NCBI RefSeq assembly: GCF_016598775.1
Contig: NZ_CP066802.1
Coordinates: 62,001 to 126,000 of the forward strand
DNA from: Actinomyces weissii
GTDB lineage: Bacteria > Actinomycetota > Actinomycetes > Actinomycetales > Actinomycetaceae
DNA length: 64,000 nt
Direction of reading: 5' to 3'
Made by a program: the position numbers and the translations under genes. How positions within the stretch are numbered: the first letter of the stretch is position 1; every line of letters begins with the position of its first letter. Shown here piece by piece: positions 49,211 through 58,731 of the stretch. Under the pieces are notes generated by a model. It ran no database searches. It saw only the letters and a program-made list of their open reading frames with translations, and was not told where the DNA came from.

Positions 49211-50182
49211 ATGAGTGACGACAGCCCCAAACAGCAGGGCAAAGCGGACGAAGAGGTCGCCAACGCAGCGAAAGCATGCGAAGCAAACCAGCCTGTGGTT
49301 AAACCTGGCAAGGCGGCTAGTGTGCACGAATCAAAACCCTTCCACTCGATGATTCGAAGGGTCAAAAGGCACCCGTGGGGCACCGTCGTCGCAGTTGTTG
49401 GATTTTTTGCGGCGCTAACAACTGTCATTCATAACTTGCAGGGTATTTACCCGTCTCCCGAACTGCAATTCACGCCTAAGGTCTATAGTCATGCAGCGGA
49501 TGTGGGTGCGCAAGGAGGAGTCAACCTAACAATCAGGAACAGTGGGAACAGCAATGCGGTAATAGACAAGGCCTGGATAACGATAGAAGACTACAAGTAT
49601 ATGGAGCCATGTCCTACAGGTCTAGGTGATGGCGGCCCCATTAGGGCGGGGGTGTGCAGGGTAATTGAACTACCGGTAGATCCTGTTATCGGCACGAAGA
49701 TCGACCTGGACCTCGGGTCGGGGGTAGACGTCCCGCCCAATGGTGCCGCGAGCATCAGTTTTCCAATTAGGATATTAGGTGACAAATACAGTCGATTAAG
49801 CGTATACTTATACAAACTAAATATTACTCTTAAGCAAGATGATGGAACCATACACAAGGTACCTAGTCCGATAATCGTGTCTCTGCCTTTCGACGACTTC
49901 GCGAGCATCCATCGAATCTGGGTGCCTGATGAACTGGTGGCCTTGGGGGACGACGGACGCAAAACTATTTCCAAAAAACAGGACATATATGGGCGGTATG
50001 GAGTGGATTCGCGCATTTGCTACAAAGGGAACGAGGTTGTGCTCAAGGGTTTTCTGACCGGAAATGCAGTACTGTCGCCGAACCTCTCAGACCTACGAGA
50101 AGCACTCAATACAGGCAGGCTTGAGCAAAAAAATGGCCGAGATTACCCCTTGCCTGCATCTACGGACGCCCCGTGCTTGTAA
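49211..50182 (+). CDS. A/T-rich orphan membrane-anchored protein
   Basis: This 323-aa protein has a codon use clearly less GC-rich than the neighbours, which suggests import. Residues 1-~50 are polar, a single helix lies at ~55-75 (TVVAVVGFFAALTTVIHNL), and the rest is likely extracytoplasmic with beta-rich text such as GGVNLTIRNSGNSNAVIDKA and NGAASISFPIRILGDKYSRL. No family is recognised. The ATG at 49211 follows AGGGGAACTC. It is the only intact gene in island 2 and so a candidate cargo gene. Confidence 0.65.
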   Translation: MSDDSPKQQGKADEEVANAAKACEANQPVVKPGKAASVHESKPFHSMIRRVKRHPWGTVVAVVGFFAALTTVIHNLQGIYPSPELQFTPKVYSHAADVGAQGGVNLTIRNSGNSNAVIDKAWITIEDYKYMEPCPTGLGDGGPIRAGVCRVIELPVDPVIGTKIDLDLGSGVDVPPNGAASISFPIRILGDKYSRLSVYLYKLNITLKQDDGTIHKVPSPIIVSLPFDDFASIHRIWVPDELVALGDDGRKTISKKQDIYGRYGVDSRICYKGNEVVLKGFLTGNAVLSPNLSDLREALNTGRLEQKNGRDYPLPASTDAPCL

Positions 50183-50216
50183 TTACAGGCTCGATTTTCG
50201 AGGTTGGCCTTTATTG

Positions 50217-50690
50217 GCTCATTTTCCAATTGAGGGTGTAGGCGGGGTCTGAATCCTCCGGTCTCTAGTAGGCTGCGGGTGGTGTAGTTGGCCAGATTGC
50301 GGAAGCCCAGGGCGGGGCGGCGCGTGCGCTCCAGTCGGTCATTGATGGTCTCGGTGGGACCATTGGTGGTGCCGTGGCGGTCGAACTAGGTTAGCACGTT
50401 AGGGCTGCATTTCTTCAGTGTCCGGCCCAGCATTATCATCTCGGTCAGTGCATGGGTACGCAAGTGCTTATGTCTGCGATTACCTCGGCCATAGGGTGCG
50501 CCCCCGGCGGCAAGCTTGGTGCCGGGGGCGGCGACCATCTTGGGGCAGATACCCCGTGTCGCTTCCACTTTTACGTTGTCGTCAGCGGCAAACATGTCCT
50601 GGAGCCGGACGCGCTGACGGTCGGTGAGCAGTTCGGTGCGGGTACGCAGTAGGGGTCTTTCAGTGAGATCGTGTAAGTGGCTCTATCGCT
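50217..50690 (-). pseudogene. ISL3-type transposase remnant A (C-terminal part)
   Basis: The minus strand gives FAADDNVKVEATRGI, ALTEMIMLGRTLKKC, FDRHGTTNGPTETIN and LGFRNLANYTTRSLLETGGF, the C-terminal part of an ISL3 family transposase. An internal stop precedes FDRHG and frames shift further right. The left edge has a degenerate version (CCAATTGAGGGTGTAGG) of the terminal repeat seen in copy B. The N-terminal half is missing. Confidence 0.78.
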
Positions 50691-50843
50691 CGGCCGGGCT
50701 GGAGGAGTCGTGATGACTGGGACAATAACCAGCGCCTGCTCATTGGTCGTGAGATTGGCCAGGCTGGGGGTTGCGGGCCCAGCACCACTACAGGAAGGGT
50801 CGGCTGAGTTGGACCGTGCCCGCGGGATGGGTGGGTGGTGCTC

Positions 50844-52263
50844 GGCTCTTCACAGTTGAGGGTGTAGGTGGGGTCTGAATCCTCCTGTTTCGAGCAGGCT
50901 GCGGGTGTTGTAGTTGGCTGGGTTGCGGAATCCCAGGGTGCTGCCACGTAGGTGTTACGGGTGGCCGTTAATTGCCTGGGTGGGCCGACTGTGGTGTGGG
51001 GGCGGTCGAAGTAGGCCAGCATGTCAACCGGCCGCCTTTTGAGCGTGCGGCCCAGGGTGATGACCTCGCTGAGAGCAGCCGGGACGCCATCGGAGATCGA
51101 GGTGATCAGCGCCCGCATGATGCTCTTGTCCTTGGCCCTGTCGGGCTGGCGGTAAGCGGCAACCATCTTCTGGTACACGCCCCAGGTGGCTTCAACCTGG
51201 AGGTGATCATCGTTTGCGAACAGCGCCTCCAGGCGGGGGTGCTGAGGGCCGGTGAGCAGGTTGGTGCCGGTACGCAGCAGACGCTGCGCCCGGTAGAGCG
51301 CGTCACTGGCCAGGCCCCGGTGACCGTGCAGCTGCTGCCGGGCACGGCGTCGGCACCCCTCCAGGGCCTCACCTGCCAGGTGGACACCGTGGAAGGGGGC
51401 AGCACCGCGTTGGCCTGGGCCAGCTCCTGGGCACTAGTGGTCTTGAAACCGGTAAACCCGTTCATCGCAACCCCCTCCACCGCCTCCCGCCACTCCCGAG
51501 GGGTGCTGGGCCAGCCAGGCCCCCCAGGGCCTGCTCGGAGCGGCCCGGGCCATGTCCAGCAGCCGTGCCCTGCCGGTGCCCTCATGCACAGCAGTTAGGT
51601 CGATGACCACGGTCACGTACTTCTCCCCCGGCGAGTGTGGCGCCAGCAGTGCTCATCGACCCCAAGCACGGTGACACCTTCCAATCGGGACGGATCATCG
51701 ATCAGCGCCCAGCGTGCCTCGGCCAGGACCGCGTCGTTGGCCGTGTTCCACGAGACACCCAGCCCTTGGGCGACCCGGGCCATGGACAGGTGCTGGCACA
51801 CCAGTGCCTCCAGGCCCCAGTGCACACCGGCCCGGGAGGCCTTGGCACGCGGCTGGCCACCTGGCTGGCATCCTGGCGCCACAGGTGCCCACACCCCTGG
51901 CAGCGGTAGCGGCGCACGGTTACTAGCAGCGTGGTGGGTCTCCACCCAAAGGGCCATGAGCCAGCTGCCTGGTCACCGTGTCACGAGCCACCCCCAGGCC
52001 GCCCGCCAGTGGCACCACTCATCTGGCTCGACCACGCGGCAGGCCAGCACCGCACGCTCGGGCTCAAGGCGTTGGCCGGTGACCTCCCCACCGAGCCCCT
52101 CAAGGCCGGTGGACATGGTCAAGCCAGGGACAGCCAGGGTAGCGTTAGACACATCGAGGTCTTCCAGACGGGCTGATGCAGCAACCCCCACCACTGGAAC
52201 ACCTCGACCCCCACCCAGGCACCAACACACCAACCCCACCCACACCCTCAACTGTGAAGAGCC
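50844..52263 (-). mobile_element. ISL3-family insertion sequence, decayed copy B
   Basis: The ends are matching inverted repeats: GGCTCTTCACAGTTGAGGGT at 50844 and its inverse ending at 52263, about 30 bp each. The 1,420-bp length fits ISL3 elements. No 8-bp target duplication is visible (TGGTGCTC on the left, GCCAATCC on the right). The transposase inside is broken, so the element is immobile on its own. Confidence 0.82.
50870..52251 (-). pseudogene. ISL3-family transposase, several frameshifts (copy B)
   Basis: Read leftwards, the frames give VVEPDEWCHW (zinc-ribbon start, 52000s), RYRCQGCGHLWRQDASQ, then LSMARVAQGLGVSWNTANDA (HTH), RLEGVTVLGVDEHCWRHT (first catalytic Asp), VVIDLTAVHEGTGRARLLD, then MNGFTGFKT with the second Asp region, and finally YQKMVAAYRQPDRAKDKS and ALSEVITLGRTLKRR. 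The pieces lie in different frames (51973-52251, 51613-51957, 51434-51616, 51106-51585, 50660-51178), so the gene is dead. Confidence 0.8.
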
Positions 52264-52373
52264 GCCAATCCTCCCGGGGTCGGTGTTGGGACGTGCGCGT
52301 CTTCCCGGGAGGGAACTGGGTGTGGGGAAGGGGCTTTACAACTCAGCAGTAGCCAGGTGGGAGGTTCTATGCC

Positions 52374-53567
52374 TCAGCCAGCCTGCGGGATGGTCGTGGT
52401 CCTGCAGGACAAACCTATTATGCCCGAGCACTCAATCTGCGGGTCCGTGCTGGGAGTGGCAGCGCCGATGCTCCATGAGGCCAGGACGTACTTTGTCTTC
52501 TCACCGTCCGGCGTCGTCTCGACAACCTGCTGATACAGCTGGATGAGGTTCTGCGTGGCCCCTACCTGGTACTGGGCAAATAAGCCAGTCGTGGGTGTGC
52601 GTGCACCGGTTCCCGGCGCATAGAGCTCACAGGTCTGGGTGTCTTCAGTCTCGCCAGCAGACTGCGGCTCGCAGCGATGCAGCACACCGTCAGGGGACAC
52701 CAGTTTAACGCCCGTGACAGTGCCGGTGACCGTGCCTGAGGTGTCCATAAGGCTCACCGTGGCGATGCTGTGCCTGAACTCACGGTCATCTAGGTCCCGC
52801 AGGGGCGTGTCTGACAGGAAAAGAGACTCGCCGTCCGCAGCAACCAGCCAAAGATCGGTGTGCTGTACCTGCGCCGCCGCTTGGCGGTCAGCCAGAGGAA
52901 GTCGTGTGAGCGTGGAGGGCCCGGTCAAGGCGTGAGGGTTCTCAGACCAGTCCAGTCCGGCTGGAAAGTCTGTGCCGGAGGTCTGAATAACCATATCCGT
53001 GTTGGTCAGGGACATCCCTAGCAGCACGCCTGCCTCGGTTCCCGTGCGAACCACTGCGCCGGTCTCCGTTTCAAGTACCGCATAAGCTACCACCGCCTGG
53101 TCGAGCGGATGCAGATCGTGTGAGGCCGCAGTCAGGCCGAGGAACCGCCCATCCGGGCTCAGCTCGGAACGCATCCCATGGAAATCGTTGAAGCTGATCC
53201 TCGACCTGAGCTCCTGAGACCAGCGCACAGCACCATCTGGAGTCAGGGCCGCCACCTCAAAACCCGGGGGATACTCGTCCAAGCCGTAGTGACTGACAAC
53301 CATGACCGGTCCCTGGGGGCTGGCGTGGGACCGGATGTCGCCCAAGTGCTCCACGGACCTGTCCCAACCGTCCTGCTCCCGTTCCAGTGGCTTGAGGAAG
53401 TCAGGCTCCCCGGTGGCGTTTTTCTCGACCACCTGCAGGACTGCCTCGTCGGGTGAGACCTTGGATCGGAGATGGGTGGAGGTGGCGGGCAGGTGGCAGC
53501 CTGCCAGCAGAGTCAGGGCAGCGCAGACTGCCGCTATGGCGTGGGAGCGTTGACGCAGTCTCATCAT
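52374..53567 (-). CDS. Lipoprotein of duplicated two-gene unit (copy 1)
   Basis: This 397-aa predicted lipoprotein has a signal peptide with lipobox LLAGC (Cys ~24). The mature part has propeller-like repeated strands such as VAALTPDGAVRWSQEL, SELSPDGRFLGLTAAS and the long shared motif MVIQTSGTDFPAGLDWSENP. That motif is also in the paralogue at 55487-56680 (QTSGTDFPAGLDWSPNP). It overlaps the start of its upstream partner's stop by 4 bp, forming a unit with the membrane protein at 53564. No family is recognised; it is probably on the outer face of the membrane. Its 3' end is the source of the fragment at 48669. Confidence 0.75.
   Translation of the reverse strand: MMRLRQRSHAIAAVCAALTLLAGCHLPATSTHLRSKVSPDEAVLQVVEKNATGEPDFLKPLEREQDGWDRSVEHLGDIRSHASPQGPVMVVSHYGLDEYPPGFEVAALTPDGAVRWSQELRSRISFNDFHGMRSELSPDGRFLGLTAASHDLHPLDQAVVAYAVLETETGAVVRTGTEAGVLLGMSLTNTDMVIQTSGTDFPAGLDWSENPHALTGPSTLTRLPLADRQAAAQVQHTDLWLVAADGESLFLSDTPLRDLDDREFRHSIATVSLMDTSGTVTGTVTGVKLVSPDGVLHRCEPQSAGETEDTQTCELYAPGTGARTPTTGLFAQYQVGATQNLIQLYQQVVETTPDGEKTKYVLASWSIGAATPSTDPQIECSGIIGLSCRTTTIPQAG
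52376..52463 (-). repeat. Right 88-bp repeat of island 2 (3' end of lipoprotein gene 1)
   Basis: This is the intact-gene counterpart of 48669-48756. The two copies are 3,707 bp apart and enclose the orphan gene at 49211 and the ISL3 remnants. Confidence 0.82.
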
Positions 53568-55465
53568 TTGCTCCTGATTCCGTAGACCCGGTAGATCGTG
53601 GAGTACCCGGGCTGGGAGTAGCCGACCTTGGATATCACCAGCACCGCGCCGGGTGAGTTCAGCATCCGCAGCTCCTTAGAGGGCCTGCCTCCTATGTCAT
53701 GGGCTGGAGGCATCGGAAAGCTAGGGAAATGGGCGCCAGCGGTCGTAGGTATCTCGATGGTGGTGCCTGCTGAGCCGTCGCCGGGAAGCAGGTGGAGCCG
53801 GCCGCCACCATCCTGCACCTCCTCAAACGTCAATGACGCCGCCGCAGTCCCCGGGTCCTGGTTGCCGGGATGGACCTGACCGGTGTCCGCCCGCAGGACG
53901 CTGACCACGTTCACGAACTGCTGCCTGAGCGGATCATGGGCATCCACTCGCCCATCTCTGCGTCGCCCCATCAGGCAGAGGTCCCCTGAACGCATGGTCA
54001 TTCCTGTATTCAGGCCGGATACCGTGCCCAGCGGCACCGGGGTAGCCTCGCCGGCAGCCAAGGCGTCCACGTTGACGGCGTGCGCGGGGGCGCCGTCGAT
54101 AAGCTCGTCCTGAGCCTCCTGACTCTTCAATGCCTCCCGGGCGGCAACCGGGTCATCCCACTGGGCTATCCAACCGCCTCTGACCTGAGACCCACCGCTC
54201 CAGGGGTCCTCGACCACCCCAGTGACCTCCCCGACCTTGCTCCCGGACTCGGAGAACAGGTCCAAGGAAAAGGAATCTGCCTGCTCGGCCGCCGGAACCA
54301 GCAGCGTCGCGTGCCCACCCTGGCCACTGAAACCGCAGAACTCGGGGCCGTTGTCATCGGCGTCACCGCGCGCTCCGTGCTTCTGTCCGGGTTTCTCCGG
54401 CAGTTTGATCTGCCACAGCGTGCGCCCGTCACTGAGCCTGACTACCTGGGGGCCATCGGCCACCACCGAGTCAGTGAGCTGCACGGAGTACCCGTAGGCA
54501 GAACGCCGCTTCAAGGTCACGGCTCCGGTTGAGGTGTCCAGGACCACCAGGTGGGTTGCGCGCCGCTCCTTGTCCCTGGCGTCCTTGGCGACGAGACGCA
54601 GCGCCAGGTGCCGCCGGTCCGGGCTGACCACTGGGCGGTCCTGGCCACACTCCTCACGGTCTTCGTTCATGACCGTGGTGCCTGGTAGGCGGTAGCTCCA
54701 GGTGATGGAGCCATCCTCTGGGTTGATGCCATAGGCCCCATCCCGCTTGATGAGCACAGGGCCAGCCGCCCCGGCGACGACGTCCTCCACCTCGTCCGTG
54801 CTCAAGGTCCAGGCCACCTCGCCGGTGACGCTGCTGGGCATCTGCGGCAGCGCAGCCGGTGTCGGCACAGTCACTGACCGGTCAAAGCGCAGCAGCGCAA
54901 ACGGACTGGCGACGTTCGCCAGCATCAGGACCGCAGGCAAGGCGGCCACCGCGAGCTGCCAAGGTCTGGACAGCTCTGGATATGTGTCAGACCTGGGATT
55001 GCTCTGAAGCCACCGCCGGGTCAGGTCCGCCATCAGAGCAGCGGTGTAGCTGACTCCGGCGGCGAGCAGGGCGCTGGACTCATGCGGCACCAGCTTGAAG
55101 GTCTGGATGTCCTCCATGAGGTTAGCCTTGAGCAGCTTCGCGAGCACTGCCCCCAGAGCTGCCATGAGCAGGAGCCGCACGACCAGGCCGCGCTTGCTCT
55201 CGTAGCCATCGATGCCGCTGAGCCAGATCACCGGGATCAGGACGGTCAGACCAGCCAGTGCAGCCAGGTACGTATGTCCGGGCGGGGCTACGTTCGTATA
55301 CCGCCACCAACAGAACAGTCCTATGGAGGCCAGCAGCGTCAGCAGGCAGCCCCGGCGCAAGGCCGAGACGATGGACGCCCACTGGCGCTGGCCGGACGCG
55401 CTGGCCGTGGCCGTGGCCTCAGCGGTGGCTGCGCCGTCGGCGCCGTCGACTCGCTCTTCAGTCAT
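53564..55465 (-). CDS. Membrane-anchored propeller-like protein of duplicated unit (copy 1)
   Basis: This 633-aa protein has a polar N-terminus (1-~32), about five membrane helices up to ~195 (for example CLLTLLASIGLFCWWRY and LAALAGLTVLIPVIWLSG), and a large external domain with PQQ/WD-like repeats: VAGAAGPVLIKRDGAYGINP, EDGSITWSYRLPG, VSPDRRHLALRL, VLDTSTGAVTLKRRS. AHAVNVDALAAGEATPVPLG is shared almost exactly with the paralogue at 56677. The ATG at 55465 follows GGAAAGGCAGCGAC. The downstream lipoprotein start overlaps its stop by 4 bp (ATGA). The function is unknown; a surface sensor or scaffold is possible. Confidence 0.75.
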   Translation of the reverse strand: MTEERVDGADGAATAEATATASASGQRQWASIVSALRRGCLLTLLASIGLFCWWRYTNVAPPGHTYLAALAGLTVLIPVIWLSGIDGYESKRGLVVRLLLMAALGAVLAKLLKANLMEDIQTFKLVPHESSALLAAGVSYTAALMADLTRRWLQSNPRSDTYPELSRPWQLAVAALPAVLMLANVASPFALLRFDRSVTVPTPAALPQMPSSVTGEVAWTLSTDEVEDVVAGAAGPVLIKRDGAYGINPEDGSITWSYRLPGTTVMNEDREECGQDRPVVSPDRRHLALRLVAKDARDKERRATHLVVLDTSTGAVTLKRRSAYGYSVQLTDSVVADGPQVVRLSDGRTLWQIKLPEKPGQKHGARGDADDNGPEFCGFSGQGGHATLLVPAAEQADSFSLDLFSESGSKVGEVTGVVEDPWSGGSQVRGGWIAQWDDPVAAREALKSQEAQDELIDGAPAHAVNVDALAAGEATPVPLGTVSGLNTGMTMRSGDLCLMGRRRDGRVDAHDPLRQQFVNVVSVLRADTGQVHPGNQDPGTAAASLTFEEVQDGGGRLHLLPGDGSAGTTIEIPTTAGAHFPSFPMPPAHDIGGRPSKELRMLNSPGAVLVISKVGYSQPGYSTIYRVYGIRSK

Positions 55466-55486
55466 GTCGCTGCCTTTCCTGTCGCC

Positions 55487-56680
55487 TCACCACAACTTGA
55501 TCTTGTCGACGCCGACGGTGTGGACCTCAAGGCCAAGTTTCCGGTTCACCATCCAGGGGCGTGCCTGCGTGCTGGGGGTGGTAGCGCCAAGGCTCCAGGA
55601 CTGAGGTTCCCTGGTTACGACCCTGCCGTCGGAGCCGGTCTGCTGGCGGGTCAGCACCACCACCTCCTCAGTGGGGCCACTGGCTTGCAATGCGTACAAG
55701 CCCGCAGTGGAGACACGCGCCCCGGACTCCGGCTCATAGAGCTCGCAGTTCTGCAGTGTGTCGGCGTCCTCGTCGGCTGTCGGCTCACAGCGCTCGATCA
55801 CGGCGTTGTGAAGCACGTTTCGCACGCCGGTGACGGTGCCGCTGACCTGGCCCTCCGTGTCAACCAGATCGACTGAGGTCAAACTACCAGTAAGGGCTAT
55901 TCCATACGGGTTATATGACGACTCAGATGGCTGTGCGTCCGAGGTCAGCAAGGTGCTTGCCCCCGCCCCTGCCAGCCACTGCGAGGTGTTCTGTATCTTG
56001 GGGGCAGCCTTGCCGTCGGCCAGTGGGAAGCGTGTCAACCGAGATGGCCCGGTGAAGGCTGCTGGGTTCGGGGACCAGTCCAGTCCTGCGGGAAAGTCCG
56101 TGCCAGAGGTCTGTATAACCATCTCCGAGTTGGTCAAGGCGAGTCCGAGCAAATTCCCAAGCACGGCGCCTTTTCGCACGGTCCTGCCCGACTCCGCGTC
56201 CAGCAGCACGTATCCGCTGGCAGTGTTGCCGTTTCCGTCAAGCACGTGAGTCTGTGTCGCCAGCGCCAGGAAACGACCGTCCGGGCTGACCTCTAGTCGT
56301 GGGCCCAGGCTGCCATGGTAGTTGTCAGGCGCGATGATCTCACGCGACCACCTGGTGGCACCCTCTGGTGACAGGCCGAACAACACATGGTGGAAGTTAG
56401 CTGGCTCTGCGGATTTGCCGTAGAACCGCACCACCGGGCCGAAGCGGGTCGCCTTTGCCTCTGGCACGGAGCCGGACCTAAGTCGCCAGCCGTGCTCAGT
56501 CGGGATGGCGGTGACCGACCATGCCCAGCTGTCGCCCTTCAGTTCCTTGACGGTTGGGGTCGCAGCTTGGATCACACTGAACGGTGACCACTCCATGACG
56601 GTGGTGGGCTGGCAACCGGTCAGCAGGGTGAGAGCCACCAGTGCCGTCGCAATGGCGCGTGCGCGCAGTGACGTCCTCAT
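55487..56680 (-). CDS. Lipoprotein of duplicated two-gene unit (copy 2)
   Basis: This 397-aa protein is exactly the same length as copy 1. The signal peptide ends in lipobox LLTGC (Cys ~23). Shared blocks with copy 1 include LEVSPDGRFLALATQTHVLD, LTNSEMVIQTSGTDFPAGLD, and a C-terminal cysteine pair region RCEPTADEDADTLQNCELYE (copy 1: RCEP ... TCELY). It overlaps the upstream membrane protein by 4 bp, as in copy 1. The two pairs have drifted well apart, so the duplication is old and both have been kept. No family was recognised. Confidence 0.75.
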   Translation of the reverse strand: MRTSLRARAIATALVALTLLTGCQPTTVMEWSPFSVIQAATPTVKELKGDSWAWSVTAIPTEHGWRLRSGSVPEAKATRFGPVVRFYGKSAEPANFHHVLFGLSPEGATRWSREIIAPDNYHGSLGPRLEVSPDGRFLALATQTHVLDGNGNTASGYVLLDAESGRTVRKGAVLGNLLGLALTNSEMVIQTSGTDFPAGLDWSPNPAAFTGPSRLTRFPLADGKAAPKIQNTSQWLAGAGASTLLTSDAQPSESSYNPYGIALTGSLTSVDLVDTEGQVSGTVTGVRNVLHNAVIERCEPTADEDADTLQNCELYEPESGARVSTAGLYALQASGPTEEVVVLTRQQTGSDGRVVTREPQSWSLGATTPSTQARPWMVNRKLGLEVHTVGVDKIKLW

Positions 56681-58731
56681 CGCTGGCTCCTGATGCCATA
56701 GAGGCGGGTCACGGTGGTTGACTTGTCACGTTTTACGGGCCAGGTGTGGCCAGCCTCGTTGGTTACCACTATCGCTCCGGGAGTGCTAACAAGCGTCAAG
56801 TCGGGGTTCTCGTAGAAGTAGGGCCGTAGCTCCCGGCTGAACAAGTATAGGGCGGTCTGCCTGGTAACCGTGCCGGTAGCCTCCGTGACACCGTCGCCAG
56901 CCAGCAGCCGGAGCTGCCCCTCGGACGCCTGAGAATCCTTGCCGGCGTCTATCTGCAGCGTCGAGGCCCCCACTCCCGCGTCCTGGATGGCGGGGTGCGC
57001 CTGACCAGAGGCCGTGCTAAGCACGGTGGCTACGGGCGTGATCTGCCCTTCTTTCGGGGTCTTTGACCCATCGATATCCATATGCGCCGGGCGTTTCCCC
57101 ATCAGGCACAGGTCTCCGGAAGCGGTGCTCATCATTGTGTTGACGCCAGAGACGGTCCCCAGAGGCACAGGCGAGGCACCGCCCTGCGCCAAGGCGTCCA
57201 CGTTGACAGCGTGCGCTGGAGCGCCCTCGACCAGGCGATCGGGGTCGCCACCGTCAGACAGGGCGGCCTGCGCGGCCTGCGGGTCATCCCACTGGGCGGC
57301 CCAACCTCCCTGGACCAGCGGAAAGCGCGTGAGTGGATCTGTGACCAGCCCGGTCAATGTGCCGAGCTTGGTGCCATCCTCCTGTGCGAGCACGTCCAGG
57401 CTGTCGAGCCCGTTGCCATTGGTGGCCAGCAGCACGCTGTGCCCGCCGGTCCCCACGAAGCCCCGGTAATACACCTCCCAGTTCTCGTACCTGACCTCAA
57501 ATACCTCCCGGGCTGAGTCAGGCAACCGCCACAGGGGGCGCCCGTCCTCCAGGCGCAGGACCTGGGCGCCGTCGGCAATAACCGAGTCAGTGATCTGCAG
57601 GGAGCCCCAAGGATCGGAGCGCCTGTTGACGGTGACCTTGCCGGTGGTGGTGTCAATGACCACGAGCCAGGTGGTATCGGGGATCCCGCGGTAATGGAAG
57701 GACTGGAATCGCACCGCCATGTAGCGGAGGTCCGGGCTGGTGAGCGCAGTGCTGTAGCCGGTGGCGGCGTTACCGAGTGAGAGGATGGAGGCGGGGGCAC
57801 GGCGGTAACGCCAGGTGATTGACCCGTCCTCCGGGTTGACCCCGTAGACGCCGTCCTTCTGCAGCAGGACCGGGCCCGCCGCCCCGGCCACCACTCCCAG
57901 AACCTTGTCCGCGGTGAAGGTCCAGGCCACCTCGCCCTGGGCGCTGCTTGCCAGCGCGGGAAGCTGGGCGGGTGCCGCCACGGTCTGAGAGACCTCAAAG
58001 CGCGGCCAGTAAAGAGGTGCGGCGTGCATGCCGAGCACCAGCAGGGCGGGAACCGCCGCGACCGCATAGCGCCAGGGCTTGCTAACGGTCGGTCTGGGCT
58101 TCTTGCCGGGGTGGCATACCAGCCAGCGGCGCAGCAGGTCAGCGGCTGCGATCGTGATGAGGCTCAGTCCCGCAGTCATCACCAGTGTGGGCTTCCAGTC
58201 GCAGGTGTCCAAAGTAATCACGTAGAGGACGTGCCAGATGCACAGCGGCAGCATCAGCGCGGCCCCTATCCCGCCTATGAGCAGGAGCTGCAGCGTCAGC
58301 ACAAGCTTGTGCTGGCTGCCTGCCAGGTCCGTGAGCCACACAAAGAAGATCCCTAACGGATATAGAAGGAAGTGGGGAGGCACAGGTGGTGATGGCGGTT
58401 CCGTGAGCGTGATCTGCCACCAGAGGATCGCGCATACGGAGACCACCAGGGTCAGTCCTGCACCCCACTCGAAGGCCGCGAGGATTGAGCTCGCGCGGGT
58501 GGGTTCGGGATTGTCAAAGTAATCGCGGTGTGCCTTGGCCACCTTGGCCTTGGCTTCAGTCTCGGTGGTGCTCGCGACCGCGTCGGTGTGGTCGCTTGCC
58601 TTGGCTGGGCTGTCAGCGGCGACGGCGCTCGCGGCGTCTTCAGCAGGCGGCTCACTCGGCTGCTGGTCCTTGGGGGCGACGGCGTCGTCGGAGCAGGTGG
58701 CGTCGTCGTCCGGTGCAGGGTCAGGGGACAT
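56677..58731 (-). CDS. Membrane-anchored propeller-like protein of duplicated unit (copy 2)
   Basis: This protein is 684 aa from the ATG at 58731; the open frame extends to 59004 but with a non-coding-looking Arg/Pro-rich leader. Residues 1-~70 are acidic and Ala-rich. About five helices follow to ~275 (for example LTLVVSVCAILWWQITL and LLLIGGIGAALMLPLCIW), then a propeller-like domain: VAGAAGPVLLQKDGVYGVNP, EDGSITWRYRR, VIDTTTGKVTVNRRSD, AHAVNVDALAQGGASPVPLG. It ends RLYGIRSQR, similar to RVYGIRSK in copy 1. It probably partners the lipoprotein it overlaps. Confidence 0.75.
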   Translation of the reverse strand: MSPDPAPDDDATCSDDAVAPKDQQPSEPPAEDAASAVAADSPAKASDHTDAVASTTETEAKAKVAKAHRDYFDNPEPTRASSILAAFEWGAGLTLVVSVCAILWWQITLTEPPSPPVPPHFLLYPLGIFFVWLTDLAGSQHKLVLTLQLLLIGGIGAALMLPLCIWHVLYVITLDTCDWKPTLVMTAGLSLITIAAADLLRRWLVCHPGKKPRPTVSKPWRYAVAAVPALLVLGMHAAPLYWPRFEVSQTVAAPAQLPALASSAQGEVAWTFTADKVLGVVAGAAGPVLLQKDGVYGVNPEDGSITWRYRRAPASILSLGNAATGYSTALTSPDLRYMAVRFQSFHYRGIPDTTWLVVIDTTTGKVTVNRRSDPWGSLQITDSVIADGAQVLRLEDGRPLWRLPDSAREVFEVRYENWEVYYRGFVGTGGHSVLLATNGNGLDSLDVLAQEDGTKLGTLTGLVTDPLTRFPLVQGGWAAQWDDPQAAQAALSDGGDPDRLVEGAPAHAVNVDALAQGGASPVPLGTVSGVNTMMSTASGDLCLMGKRPAHMDIDGSKTPKEGQITPVATVLSTASGQAHPAIQDAGVGASTLQIDAGKDSQASEGQLRLLAGDGVTEATGTVTRQTALYLFSRELRPYFYENPDLTLVSTPGAIVVTNEAGHTWPVKRDKSTTVTRLYGIRSQR

